A stretch of 64,000 nt of DNA from Vibrio tubiashii (GCF_028551255.1 NZ_CP117030.1:868001-932000); one strand, 5' to 3'. Positions 8,646 to 17,152 are shown, counted from the stretch's first letter. Program-made: numbers and translations. Notes: a model not told the origin generated them from the letters alone.

Positions 8646-9605
8646 TTATTTATCAACAACTACATTAGTTTTCATTGACTCATTTCTCTGATTTATAACA
8701 GATGCGATAACCGCAATTGTCATCGTCGTTAGCAGAACCAATAAAGAGACGACCGTCGGGATTTCCCACTCTGAACCAACAAGCATCATCTTGATACCGA
8801 TGAAAACCATGATGAAAGACAGAGCTGGTTTAAGATAGATAAACTTATCCATCATACCTTGTAAAACGAAGTACAGAGAGCGTAAACCCAGCAATGCAAA
8901 TACGTTAGCTGCTAGCACTAAGAACGGCTCTCTTGTTACCGCAAATATTGCTGGAATTGAATCAAGCGCGAACATGACATCCATAAACGCGATAACCGCA
9001 ATCACAATGAACATTGGAGTCGCAATACGTTTGCCCTGCTCTACGATTGTTAGAGCGTTGCCTCTATAGCTTTCACTTACCGGAATAAAACGGCGAATGA
9101 GTCGTTCAGGTAGTGGGTTGATTTCCTCATCCCCTTTATCTCTCGCAAGCTGAATACCTGTCCAGATAAGGAACAACGCAAACACGTATAGTACCCAGTG
9201 GTACTGAGCAAGCAATTGAGCTCCTACAGCAATCATTATCGCACGTAAGATCAGCGCACCTATCACACCCCATAGCAAAGCACGTGGGCGTAAGTGTTCA
9301 GGAACTGCATACTGATGGAAAATAATCGCGAACACGAACAGGTTATCGACACTCAACGATTTTTCTAACAAATAGCCAGTGATAAATGAAACGGTTGCTT
9401 TCTCAGCCGTGTACTCACTACCCGGTGCGTAGAAATCCCAGAATAAGTAGATGGTAGCTGCAAACAAAAACGCCAAAGCGAACCAAAATACGCTCCAAAC
9501 CGCTGCTTTCTTGATCGTGATTTGTCCACCGCGCGTTTGCCATATATCAAGCGCAACAAGGACTAGTGTCAGTATGCCGAAACTAAAGTAAGTAATTGGG
9601 GTCAT
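8646..9605 (-). CDS. alx: TerC/Alx-family inner-membrane protein, likely Mn2+ exporter
   Basis: A 319-residue polytopic protein with about nine membrane segments. The family signatures are visible: FITGYLLEKSLSVDNLFVF with its acidic Glu and Asp in the membrane, and FMDVMFALDSIPAIFAVT in the second half. TerC/Alx proteins are implicated in manganese export and in metalation of exported proteins; E. coli alx is controlled by a manganese-responsive yybP-ykoY riboswitch. The same RNA is found upstream here, which supports the metal-export assignment. The ribosome binding site GGAGG lies 4 bases before the ATG and can be masked by the leader. A structured terminator follows. The assignment to Alx rather than another TerC paralogue rests on length and riboswitch. 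Confidence 0.88.
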   Translation of the reverse strand: MTPITYFSFGILTLVLVALDIWQTRGGQITIKKAAVWSVFWFALAFLFAATIYLFWDFYAPGSEYTAEKATVSFITGYLLEKSLSVDNLFVFAIIFHQYAVPEHLRPRALLWGVIGALILRAIMIAVGAQLLAQYHWVLYVFALFLIWTGIQLARDKGDEEINPLPERLIRRFIPVSESYRGNALTIVEQGKRIATPMFIVIAVIAFMDVMFALDSIPAIFAVTREPFLVLAANVFALLGLRSLYFVLQGMMDKFIYLKPALSFIMVFIGIKMMLVGSEWEIPTVVSLLVLLTTMTIAVIASVINQRNESMKTNVVVDK

Positions 9606-9609
9606 AAAT

Positions 9610-9655
9610 CCTCCAGAGGCGGAGGGATCGGATATGTTGAATTGTGACGATCCCT
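9610..9655 (-). promoter_or_regulatory. Shine-Dalgarno sequestering switch of the alx leader
   Basis: On the minus strand the ribosome site GGAGG (9610-9614) can pair with CCTCC (9621-9625). That CCTCC overlaps CGATCCCT (9623-9630), which is perfectly complementary to an upstream AGGGATCG (9648-9655). The two helices share bases and are mutually exclusive, which is the arrangement expected of a translational expression platform. A further hairpin at 9672-9701 separates this element from the aptamer. Base pairing is read directly; the switching role is inferred. Confidence 0.6.
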
Positions 9656-9707
9656 ACCGCAAACAAACACTCTACCCCAATGCTTATAAGCACTGGTGTA
9701 GCATTTG

Positions 9708-9826
9708 ATTACGTTGGTCTCGTCGAAATACTGCCTGATAGTGATTATCAGCAATACTTATACTTACCGGATAGAACTACGTCTAACGAGATGACGATAA
9801 GTAAACCAGAGGCGACTACTCCCCAA
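9708..9826 (-). promoter_or_regulatory. yybP-ykoY manganese riboswitch (aptamer) upstream of alx
   Basis: On the minus strand the leader begins with GGGGAGTAG (9816-9824), the hallmark 5' element of the yybP-ykoY family, continues with a CGTCATCTCGTTAGACG segment (9780-9796) and ends with GAGACCAACG (9712-9721), the conserved 3' element. The order and spacing match the E. coli alx and mntP leaders. The family binds Mn2+ and induces Mn exporters. It lies about 100 bases upstream of the TerC/Alx start. Confidence 0.85.
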
Positions 9827-9835
9827 ACATGGCGA

Positions 9836-9864
9836 ATACTATTCCTAAATTGAGAGTGAGTCCA
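9836..9864 (-). promoter_or_regulatory. Candidate sigma-70 promoter of the alx leader
   Basis: On the minus strand TGGACT (9859-9864) and TAGTAT (9836-9841) are separated by exactly 17 bases. Transcription would begin near 9829, just before the riboswitch aptamer, which supports the call. Confidence 0.55.
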
Positions 9865-9875
9865 TAATTAAAATC

Positions 9876-9903
9876 AAAAAGGAGCAAATTATTTGCTCCT
9901 TTT
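9876..9903 (-). terminator. Hairpin terminator downstream of the 31-residue ORF
   Basis: AAAAGGAGCAAA, a TTA loop and TTTGCTCCTTTT form a near-perfect stem with T-rich ends in both directions. It separates the 31-residue gene at 9956-10051 from the alx leader. Confidence 0.75.
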
Positions 9904-9955
9904 CCACTGCGTTCCTGCGGTGATACTTGTGACGGTAACATTGACCTTTATGGCC

Positions 9956-10051
9956 TTATACTCCACCAACAGGAATAAAGTAGACCAGTGCAGACCACAC
10001 GCTAACCCAGCTAACGACGACGGCAACATCTATCCAATCTTTACTCCACAT
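9956..10051 (-). CDS. 31-residue single-pass membrane protein (small ORF)
   Basis: Read leftward, the strong ribosome site AAAGGAGGG is followed four bases later by ATG and 31 codons ending in TAA. The peptide begins MWSKDWIDVAVVVSWVS and ends ALVYFIPVGGV, so residues about 8-27 form one hydrophobic segment behind a charged N-terminus. A strong hairpin terminator follows at 9876-9903, which makes it an independent, well-bounded small gene. It matches no small protein I can name. Its position directly upstream of the manganese-responsive alx unit may or may not be meaningful. Confidence 0.6.
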   Translation of the reverse strand: MWSKDWIDVAVVVSWVSVWSALVYFIPVGGV

Positions 10052-10101
10052 AATACCCTCCTTTGAGTACTATTTATTCGTAGCACGAACCCATGGAGTA
10101 T

Positions 10102-11853
10102 TTAGCAACCTTTATGCCATCGTTGGATAATCACATCACTCACGTCACGGTTTAATACTTCTGGTTGATCTGTGAGTAAGTTGATAAAGCAATCAGCCAT
10201 AGAATGAGTCGTGACGACACCTTCGTCTTCCATATTGCTGATAGCTTCATAGCCTTCTTTGCCCTTCATGGTATAAGCGGACGATGTTCCCATATAGAGG
10301 CGCTCGCAATCCAATTTTTGCCATTCTCCAGCTTCGCTTTTCAGCTCAAGGTGGGTGACTCGCTGACCTTTAGGGTTTGACGGTTGATATTCAAAGCGTA
10401 GATTATGAGTGTAAGGATAAGAGCCGTCTCCTGTCCCTTCTATACCATTATTGAGCGCATTATCTAACGCGCCTTCAAGGATAAGCGGCAAGTATTGACC
10501 TTTAATCGTGTATACACCGATAGGAACGGCAAAAGGCAGCAACTTACCGGCAACATCCGCTACTGAGATATTGCCAGGGTTAACTGAATTTCTTACACCG
10601 CCCGCATTATGAATCGCAAAATCAACGTTAAACCCGCATTGCTTCATTGTGTAAGTAAAAGATTCAGCGACAAGAGGCGCGAGTTCACTGGCACCTTGTT
10701 CATCAGGCACTCGTATATGACGCAGTTTTCTATCCGCTTTCGCGATGATCTTGCGCTGTAATTCACGTACTTGCGTGGTGTATTTATCGTTGAGAATATT
10801 TTGAACGGAGATGTCTTTTTTACACACAACCACATTCGGGTGATTATCTATAAAACTTCTCGCAACGTGGTAAGGAACTTCATTATGAGTTTCGTTCATG
10901 CTTGCATCGATGAACAATCTTCGCCCTAGTAATAAATCATTTTGACCTTTAAACGAGACCAAGGCCCCTTGCGCATCGAACTCTAAGTCACAATGGCCAA
11001 TTGACAACGCGTGGAATCCCGCTTGAACAACATGAGTTTGGTTCACTTTAATTCCGTACTCATCTTCTTTAGCAAGGCCTAACTGACTAAAGTCACCCTG
11101 TAACCTATGACTATGCCCACCGACAATAACGCTGATCCCATCAACATGCTTTGGCAGTTCCATATCCGCCTCGTAGCCCATATGACTGAGCAAAATGATT
11201 TTGTTAATCCCTGCTTTATGGATCTGTTCTACCGTATTCTTGGCGGTTTCAATCGAATTAATAAAAGGCGTATCCCAATCTGGGTTTGAGATATCTGCCA
11301 TCTTATCTAAAGCTAATGAGAATATAGCGACGCTGTCATCGCCAACCTGTTTCTCTATCCAATTGGCAGATTTGTTTTGCGAGTCGAAACTAACGATGGC
11401 TGGGTTATCTGATAGTCGATACGTTTTATCACGCAGTTCCTTGCTCAGATCCCAGTTGCCCGCAAGCAATGGAAAATTGATTTGCTTGGCAAATTGCGCG
11501 ACGGGTTCATTACCCATATCTAACTCGTGATTTCCGAGAGCCATGGCATCTATTTGCAGCTCATTGAGCATAGTGGCGTTGGCTTCCCCTTTAAATAGGG
11601 AGAAATAGAGTGTACCTTGGAAACAATCACCGGCATGTAAAAATAAGAACTCTGAGCCTCTTTCTTGCGCCTCACTTCGCAGCTGGTTAGTACGTGTCTT
11701 TATACGAGCAAAGCCACCAGCACTGACAAAAGGCGAAAGCACTTGACCGTCGACATCAATGGTTAGTTGCAATGAAGTGGGTTCGAAATAGGAATGGGTG
11801 TCGTTTATGTGAGCTAATCTTAATTTAGTTGTTTTATTGTTTTTATCTGTCAT
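10102..11853 (-). CDS. 5'-nucleotidase/metallophosphatase without signal peptide
   Basis: A 583-residue two-domain protein of the UshA/5'-nucleotidase family. The N-terminal calcineurin-like phosphoesterase domain (about 10-300) carries LAHINDTHSYFEP, HAGDCFQG, GNHELDMG, LLSHMGYEAD and GGHSH, which together give the dinuclear metal site. The C-terminal nucleotidase domain (about 355-545) contains NAGGVRNSVNPG and the substrate-binding region near TGDGSYPYTHN. It should dephosphorylate nucleotides or related phosphate esters. E. coli UshA is periplasmic with a cleaved signal, but here the N-terminus is short and polar, so it appears cytosolic or uses another route. It stands alone. Family is certain, substrate is not. 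Confidence 0.82.
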   Translation of the reverse strand: MTDKNNKTTKLRLAHINDTHSYFEPTSLQLTIDVDGQVLSPFVSAGGFARIKTRTNQLRSEAQERGSEFLFLHAGDCFQGTLYFSLFKGEANATMLNELQIDAMALGNHELDMGNEPVAQFAKQINFPLLAGNWDLSKELRDKTYRLSDNPAIVSFDSQNKSANWIEKQVGDDSVAIFSLALDKMADISNPDWDTPFINSIETAKNTVEQIHKAGINKIILLSHMGYEADMELPKHVDGISVIVGGHSHRLQGDFSQLGLAKEDEYGIKVNQTHVVQAGFHALSIGHCDLEFDAQGALVSFKGQNDLLLGRRLFIDASMNETHNEVPYHVARSFIDNHPNVVVCKKDISVQNILNDKYTTQVRELQRKIIAKADRKLRHIRVPDEQGASELAPLVAESFTYTMKQCGFNVDFAIHNAGGVRNSVNPGNISVADVAGKLLPFAVPIGVYTIKGQYLPLILEGALDNALNNGIEGTGDGSYPYTHNLRFEYQPSNPKGQRVTHLELKSEAGEWQKLDCERLYMGTSSAYTMKGKEGYEAISNMEDEGVVTTHSMADCFINLLTDQPEVLNRDVSDVIIQRWHKGC

Positions 11854-12084
11854 ATCTTCTCTCTCTTTTCACATTATCCTACCGCATTCCATATGACAGA
11901 ATCATTATATTTCACACTTATTTTAAATATGGCGTTCTATATACATGATTTTCTGAGAGGTTTGTCATTATTGATTAAGAGTTAATCACAAACGAAATTA
12001 TGCTTTGGATTGTGACCTAAACGTCTGCTGACACACAAGTTTTCGATTATGCTTAATTTAACTACAGCGTAATGGAGCCACTCT

Positions 12085-13716
12085 ATGAAGCTAGAGCGAA
12101 TAGAAATATCTGGTTTTCGCGGCATAAAACGTCTTTCTATTGCATTTGATGAATTAACCACGCTTATCGGTGAGAACACCTGGGGCAAATCGTCGTTATT
12201 AGACGCATTATCTGTTGCCCTTCCCCCTGAAGGTATTCCTTACAGCTTCGAGTTAACTGATTTTCATGTTGATTACTCGATCGCCCACCCGCAAAGTCAA
12301 CACCTACAAATCGTGCTTAGTCTCGTGTCGACAGATAAGAACGAAATCAATTCTGGTCGATATAGGAAGATAAAACCAATATGGGTACAAGACCCACAAG
12401 GAACAAACCGAATCATCTATCGTCTAAGCGCCTCTAGAGATCAATATGATATCAAAACTAACTACACCTTCCTCGATTTAGATGGTAACCCGATCCCTCT
12501 TCATCACTCTGAGAAGCTTGCGCAAGAGTTAATGACGCTACACCCAGTAATTAGACTACGTGATTCAAGACGATTCGAGCGCCCCATCGCTGATGCCAAA
12601 GACGTTAATGCACGTGTAGAGAAGCGAATTGATAATACTTGTCGCCGATTAATGGCGATCCCCGGCCATGTTAATAAAGGTGAGATGCGCAGTAGCCTTA
12701 ACTCAATGAATGCCTTGGTCGAGCACTATTTCTCGTTTAAATCCAACTCACGCAAGAACCTACGAAAACAACGAGACGGTATTTTCTTTAATGCTTCACC
12801 TGGCTCAAAGAGTATTTCTCAAGTTGTCGAAGAAACCAAAGACAAGCAGACACGCTTACTGTTTATGGGCTTACTAAACGCGTATCTGCAAGCCAAAGGG
12901 CCAACCACATTGAGGCGTTGTGCCCGACCTCTATTGATCATTGAAGATCCTGAAGGTCGACTCCACCCGACCCATTTAGCACGCGCATGGGGTTTATTGC
13001 AGCTGCTACCTATGCAGAAGATACTCACCACAAATAGTGGCGAATTACTTGGCCAAGTGCCACTTGCCAGTATTCGCCGCCTTGTTCGTCTATCTGACCG
13101 AACAATCACCAAGTACATTCCCGACCAAGGTCTTGGTAAAGACGAGTTAAGACGCATAGGCTTTCATATTCGATTCCATCGTTCTGGTGCGCTATTTGCC
13201 CGCTGTTGGTTGCTGGTTGAGGGCGAAACGGAAGTCTGGTTGTTTAATGAGTTGGCAAATCAATGTGGCTACAACCTTGCTGCTGAGGGCGTACAAATCA
13301 TTGAATTTGCCCAATCGGGGTTAAAGTCTCTCATTAAAGTAGCAAAAGCATTTGGTATCGATTGGCACGTGGTAACTGATGGAGACGCGGCGGGTAAGAA
13401 ATATGCCGCAGCGGTGAAGGCACAGCTAGATAACGATCAACAGAGGCACCGACTCACTGAATTGCCCGATCGAGATATCGAACACTACTTATATAACAAT
13501 GGATTTGAACCATTTTTTAAAAACATGGTGCGTATTCCATTAGACCACCCAATCCCCGCCAAAAAAGTCGTGACTAGAGTGCTTAAGAAGTTCGCTAAAC
13601 CAGACCTTGCTCTAGCGATTGTCTCGTACTGTGAGAATCAAGGTGTTGAAGGAATACCACTCTTACTTCGTTGGACGTTAAAACGTGTCGTAACTATGGC
13701 TAACGGTAACACATAA
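12085..13716 (+). CDS. ybjD: YbjD-type OLD-family ATPase/TOPRIM nuclease
   Basis: A 543-residue protein with an N-terminal SMC/ABC-like ATPase half beginning MKLERIEISGFRG and an unusual Walker A, GENTWGKSS (29-37). A C-terminal TOPRIM domain starts near residue 375 with LLVEGETEVWLF and has the acidic pair DGDAAG near 433. This architecture and length match E. coli YbjD (DUF2813, about 552 residues), a class of overcoming-lysogenization-defect proteins. Family knowledge predicts ATP-regulated nuclease activity; the physiological role of YbjD is not settled. It stands alone and no UvrD-like partner gene is adjacent, so it is not a Gabija-type defence pair. Confidence 0.8.
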   Translation: MKLERIEISGFRGIKRLSIAFDELTTLIGENTWGKSSLLDALSVALPPEGIPYSFELTDFHVDYSIAHPQSQHLQIVLSLVSTDKNEINSGRYRKIKPIWVQDPQGTNRIIYRLSASRDQYDIKTNYTFLDLDGNPIPLHHSEKLAQELMTLHPVIRLRDSRRFERPIADAKDVNARVEKRIDNTCRRLMAIPGHVNKGEMRSSLNSMNALVEHYFSFKSNSRKNLRKQRDGIFFNASPGSKSISQVVEETKDKQTRLLFMGLLNAYLQAKGPTTLRRCARPLLIIEDPEGRLHPTHLARAWGLLQLLPMQKILTTNSGELLGQVPLASIRRLVRLSDRTITKYIPDQGLGKDELRRIGFHIRFHRSGALFARCWLLVEGETEVWLFNELANQCGYNLAAEGVQIIEFAQSGLKSLIKVAKAFGIDWHVVTDGDAAGKKYAAAVKAQLDNDQQRHRLTELPDRDIEHYLYNNGFEPFFKNMVRIPLDHPIPAKKVVTRVLKKFAKPDLALAIVSYCENQGVEGIPLLLRWTLKRVVTMANGNT

Positions 13717-13745
13717 AAAAGCGGCATCTATACAATAGATGCCGC
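13715..13745 (-). terminator. Terminator between ybjD and the DUF1097 gene
   Basis: GCGGCATCTAT, an ACA loop and ATAGATGCCGC form a perfect 11-bp stem. The A run on its left becomes a T run for leftward transcription, so it best terminates the DUF1097 gene; it may also act on ybjD. Confidence 0.75.
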
Positions 13746-13827
13746 GTATCAAAAATGCTGCTGATACAAATCAATCGGGGGTAATCCTAAACAACTTCGG
13801 TAATGTCGCTAGGATGAGCATCAAAGG

Positions 13828-14313
13828 CTAAGAGCGCGTCTGTAAACGTCCATTAGCCTGAGATTGAGTCGACTTTTGATGAACCCACATTCCACTCGCT
13901 TTCATTAGGTAACCAAAAATACCGCCTAAAATCAGCGAAGGAATTACGAGCTTCCAATTACCATCTGCTGCGAAAGTCGCACATGAACCAATGAAAGTGC
14001 CCGGAATGTAGCCTAACCAAGATTGCTTAGCTTGCACGCACATGAAGAACGCAACAACAGCTGTAATGACATAGCCAAGGATCTCAAGCGAGGCAAATTG
14101 CGAAGCATGAATAATCACCATCGCCCAAAATACACCACTCATATTCGTTATCAAACTTACTGATAGCCCTTTTAAACCATCATTTGGTGAAGCAAAATAG
14201 CTGGTACAGCCTAAGAAACCCGCCCAAGATAGCAGCCCTAAGGAGATAGCGACCCATCCCCATAGTCCAGATAAGATACCGGTAGTCAGTGAAATTGCGA
14301 CAAGAGTGCTCAT
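13828..14313 (-). CDS. DUF1097 inner-membrane protein (YcdZ-like)
   Basis: About 161 residues, nearly all hydrophobic, with about five membrane segments and the motif LLSWAGFLGCTSYFA typical of DUF1097 proteins such as E. coli YcdZ. I place the start at the ATG at 14313 because GAGG lies just upstream; an in-frame GTG at 14340 would add nine polar residues without a good ribosome site. Function unknown. It is preceded by the LysR gene on the same strand with a 165-base gap, so it is probably a separate unit. Confidence 0.75.
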   Translation of the reverse strand: MSTLVAISLTTGILSGLWGWVAISLGLLSWAGFLGCTSYFASPNDGLKGLSVSLITNMSGVFWAMVIIHASQFASLEILGYVITAVVAFFMCVQAKQSWLGYIPGTFIGSCATFAADGNWKLVIPSLILGGIFGYLMKASGMWVHQKSTQSQANGRLQTRS

Positions 14314-14478
14314 TACGCCTCGCTCAGTGTGTGGTTTCACACATCAAAAGTACAAGTGCGCATAATAGGTAAAATATCGCCCCATAAGTAATACTTTGAT
14401 CACACTATTAAAGTAACAACAATTCAATAGATCATAGTTATTGTGATGCAATCGATATTTCAACAGTTTTAGTAAATA

Positions 14479-15384
14479 CTAGAGGACTGATGGTTTCCCT
14501 TTCATCATTCGTGCCCCCTCTCTCTTAATACATTCTACTAGAGGGTTTTCGACCATATCAGCTCGCCATACAAATGAGAGCGTTCGTTCCATCGTAAGCT
14601 CAGGAACATTAAGAGCCACTAACTGACCACTTTCGATAGAGCGTTCAACATCAAGATACGGTAAACAAGTAAGATACTGGCCATTTTCGACCATGCTACG
14701 CAAGACAGGAACGTGTTCATACTCACGCCAAACATCTAAGTCTTCAATAAGGTGGTGAATAGAACTATCAAATATCATTCTTGTGCCACTACCATGCTCT
14801 CTTAAGACCCAACGTGCTTGTTCAAGCTGCGCAAGGCTTACGGTTTCGTGGCGTGCAAATGGGTGATGGGCCGCGGCAACTACCGTCAAATGATCTCGAC
14901 ACCACACCTCTTGGTTTAATCGGTTGTCGTCACAGCGACCTTCGATAATCCCAATATCATATTTATAGTCAAGTACACCCTGTAAAACGCTGTCAGTACT
15001 TTTCACTTTGAGTGAAATACGCATCTCTGGAAATGAGTTATCAATAATACTGATAAGGTCTGGTACTAAGTGTTCCGCTGGGGTCTGGCTTGCGCCTAGC
15101 TTTAAATGCCCACTTAATAAGTGTTGCTCATAAAACCCCATTTCGATTTGCTGAGCGTCCTGGAGCAAACGTTTTGCTTTTGGCCGTAACCACATTCCCC
15201 AATGCGTTAGCGCCATTTGCTTACCTTGCCTTTCAAACAACGGCCGGCCAAGCATCTTTTCAAGTTGAGCGAGCGACATACTGGTCGCCGATTGCGTTAA
15301 CGCAAGCTTATCGGCGGCCATACTTACACTTCCCGTATCAGCAACAGCATCAAAAACTGCGAGCTGTTTTAATGAATATCGCAT
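14479..15384 (-). CDS. LysR-family transcriptional regulator
   Basis: About 301 residues from the ATG at 15384, which has AGGAGCG correctly placed upstream; longer in-frame starts lack this. The N-terminal winged helix-turn-helix is clear (SVSMAADKLALTQSATSMSL, then LEKMLGRPLFERQGK). The effector domain follows from about residue 85 (LSGHLKLGASQTPAEHLVPD). It is divergent from the formate/nitrite-channel fusion gene, the usual arrangement for a LysR protein and its target, and the shared region contains a perfect T-N11-A dyad. The ligand cannot be told from sequence. Confidence 0.88.
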   Translation of the reverse strand: MRYSLKQLAVFDAVADTGSVSMAADKLALTQSATSMSLAQLEKMLGRPLFERQGKQMALTHWGMWLRPKAKRLLQDAQQIEMGFYEQHLLSGHLKLGASQTPAEHLVPDLISIIDNSFPEMRISLKVKSTDSVLQGVLDYKYDIGIIEGRCDDNRLNQEVWCRDHLTVVAAAHHPFARHETVSLAQLEQARWVLREHGSGTRMIFDSSIHHLIEDLDVWREYEHVPVLRSMVENGQYLTCLPYLDVERSIESGQLVALNVPELTMERTLSFVWRADMVENPLVECIKREGARMMKGKPSVL

Positions 15385-15497
15385 AGCGCTCCTATCCTTG
15401 TATCCTTTATTGAGTTGTTCTCTGTAACACTCTGATCTCTCGCAAATTGTACTTCCCAATAAGCAAGTCGTTTCATTTTACCTATCAAAATTTCCTT

Positions 15498-15512
15498 ATC
15501 AATATTTTTGAT
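15498..15512. promoter_or_regulatory. LysR-type T-N11-A box in the divergent region
   Basis: ATCAATATTTTTGAT is a dyad with arms ATCAA/TTGAT and a T and A exactly 11 bases apart, matching the LysR recognition rule. It lies between the LysR gene (start 15384) and the formate-channel gene (start 15635). AT-rich sequence makes chance matches fairly easy. Confidence 0.45.
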
Positions 15513-15609
15513 GTGGTTTTTAAAAATTATCAATTTTACCTGTAGTAGTCAGTTTCCTATTCTGATTTGGCAGCGAACATGACGTCGCTGAATTTGTAAG
15601 GAGGTTTAT

Positions 15610-15657
15610 ATGAAATTTGCATTTGGGAGTGGGTATGGCGTCAGCACAAACGAATAA
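15610..15657 (+). CDS. Possible 15-codon leader peptide overlapping the FNT start
   Basis: ATG at 15610 follows AAGGAGG by six bases, by far the best ribosome site here. It opens MKFAFGSGYGVSTNE and stops at 15657. The formate-channel frame begins at 15635 in the +1 frame with only a weaker GGAG. It could be a leader peptide giving translational coupling, or a sign of a frameshift between the true start and the channel frame. Expression is not shown. Confidence 0.35.
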   Translation: MKFAFGSGYGVSTNE

Positions 15658-17083
15658 TCAATACTTTTCGCCCATCGAGATGATGGCTGAAGCTGAAAAA
15701 TTTGCTCTCAGTAAAGCAAAGAAAAGCAGCGGAATGACGTTAAGTCTTGCCATTATGGCAGGCGCATTCATCGGTCTCGCGTTTTTGTTCTACATTACGG
15801 TCACAACGGGTAGTGCCGAAGCTGGATGGGGATTAAGTCGCTTAGCGGGCGGGCTCGCTTTTAGCATGGGACTTATTCTTATTGTGATTTGCGGTGGAGA
15901 GCTGTTTACCAGTTCCGTCCTATCAAGCATTTCATGGGCGAACAAACAAATTAGCTTTAGCAAGATGCTTTCTATTTGGGGCAAAGTTTACCTTGGTAAC
16001 TTTATTGGAGCCATGTTGCTACTCGTTATCGTTTCTGCTGCTGGCCTGTATCAAATGGATCACGGTCAGTGGGGTCTCAATGCTTTAAACATCGCGCAGC
16101 ATAAATTACATCACACGCCTGTTCAGGCTTTTGCTCTGGGCGTTCTGTGTAACTTACTTGTTTGTTTGGCTATTTGGCTCACTTTCAGCAGTGCCAATGC
16201 GATGACAAAAGCTGCGATGACCATCATGCCTGTTGCCATGTTTGTTTCTAGTGGTTTTGAACACTGCGTCGCCAACATGTTCATGGTGCCACTGGGTATC
16301 GTTATTCAGAACTTCGCACCTGAAAGTTTCTGGCAACAAATCGGAGTCGCATCCACTCAATATGCTGACCTCAACATTCAACAATTTGTCTTCGCCAACC
16401 TTATTCCTGTCACATTAGGAAACATCGTCGGCGGCTCTGTACTCGTCGGATTGGCTAACTGGGGAATCTATCGTCGCCCACAGTTAAAAGCGGCAAATGT
16501 ACACGCAATCACTACAACAACTCAGATTAATTCGGCTAAGGAAATCACTATGAACAGCAACATTACTGCATCAGCAATTATGAACCAGCAACCTCTAGTA
16601 CTACGTGCAGAAATGCCAACGTCAGTGGCGATCGATACTCTACTAGACAACCATCAAGTCAGTGCACCGGTTTGTGACGTTGAAGGCCGATTAGTTGGGT
16701 TCTTCTCAGCTCATGACGTCATGGTAGATCTTTGGTGCCAAGATTACATTCCAGCTCAAGACCAGAAAGTGGTCGATATTATGTCGCGCGACGTAGTTGC
16801 TATCGATGCTAATGACAAGTTGGTCGACATTGCTGAGTTCTTATGCATTGATAAAGAGCAGCTTTACCCAACGACTAGCATGGGGATTGCCACTCAATTC
16901 ACGACACTTTCTTTAGAAGAGCGCGCAAAAGCAATGAAGGTAAGTAAACCGCATGTGCTGCCAGTGTTAGATAACGGCGCATTAGTTGGTGTGATTGCAC
17001 GTGAACATGTATTAGTTGCTCTTCGCCCTATCTATGGTGAGCGCGTGAGTGCCGTAGAACAACGCGAACTTGAATCAGCATAG
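15635..17083 (+). CDS. Formate/nitrite channel fused to CBS domains
   Basis: A protein of about 482 residues. Residues about 12-285 are a formate/nitrite transporter (FocA/NirC family): the N-terminal YFSPIEMMAEAEKFA, GGELFTSS in the second span, GNFIGA, and ANMFMVPLGI/ANLIPVTLGNIVGG, with six membrane segments. After a linker, residues about 310-470 form a pair of CBS-like motifs (SAPVCDVEGRLVGFFSAHDV and VLPVLDNGALVGVIAREHV). FocA is normally about 285 residues, so the CBS part is an added regulatory module that may sense adenine nucleotides. The substrate is probably formate or another small monocarboxylate. The start at 15635 is chosen because it precedes the conserved N-terminus. It is divergent from a LysR gene. 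Confidence 0.85.
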   Translation: MASAQTNNQYFSPIEMMAEAEKFALSKAKKSSGMTLSLAIMAGAFIGLAFLFYITVTTGSAEAGWGLSRLAGGLAFSMGLILIVICGGELFTSSVLSSISWANKQISFSKMLSIWGKVYLGNFIGAMLLLVIVSAAGLYQMDHGQWGLNALNIAQHKLHHTPVQAFALGVLCNLLVCLAIWLTFSSANAMTKAAMTIMPVAMFVSSGFEHCVANMFMVPLGIVIQNFAPESFWQQIGVASTQYADLNIQQFVFANLIPVTLGNIVGGSVLVGLANWGIYRRPQLKAANVHAITTTTQINSAKEITMNSNITASAIMNQQPLVLRAEMPTSVAIDTLLDNHQVSAPVCDVEGRLVGFFSAHDVMVDLWCQDYIPAQDQKVVDIMSRDVVAIDANDKLVDIAEFLCIDKEQLYPTTSMGIATQFTTLSLEERAKAMKVSKPHVLPVLDNGALVGVIAREHVLVALRPIYGERVSAVEQRELESA

Positions 17084-17152
17084 AGATAAAACCTAGCAAC
17101 GATCAACGATACGGCTAGAATTTTGGTTAGGAAATAAGTCGCTTGACCAAAA

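Noticed and set aside
9644..9853. Rightward 69-codon frame
   Set aside because: It lies on the opposite strand of the alx riboswitch, whose conserved elements explain the sequence.
12085..13716. OLD-family ATPase as part of an anti-phage defence system
   Set aside because: Architecture and length fit the widespread single gene ybjD, and no helicase or toxin partner lies beside it.
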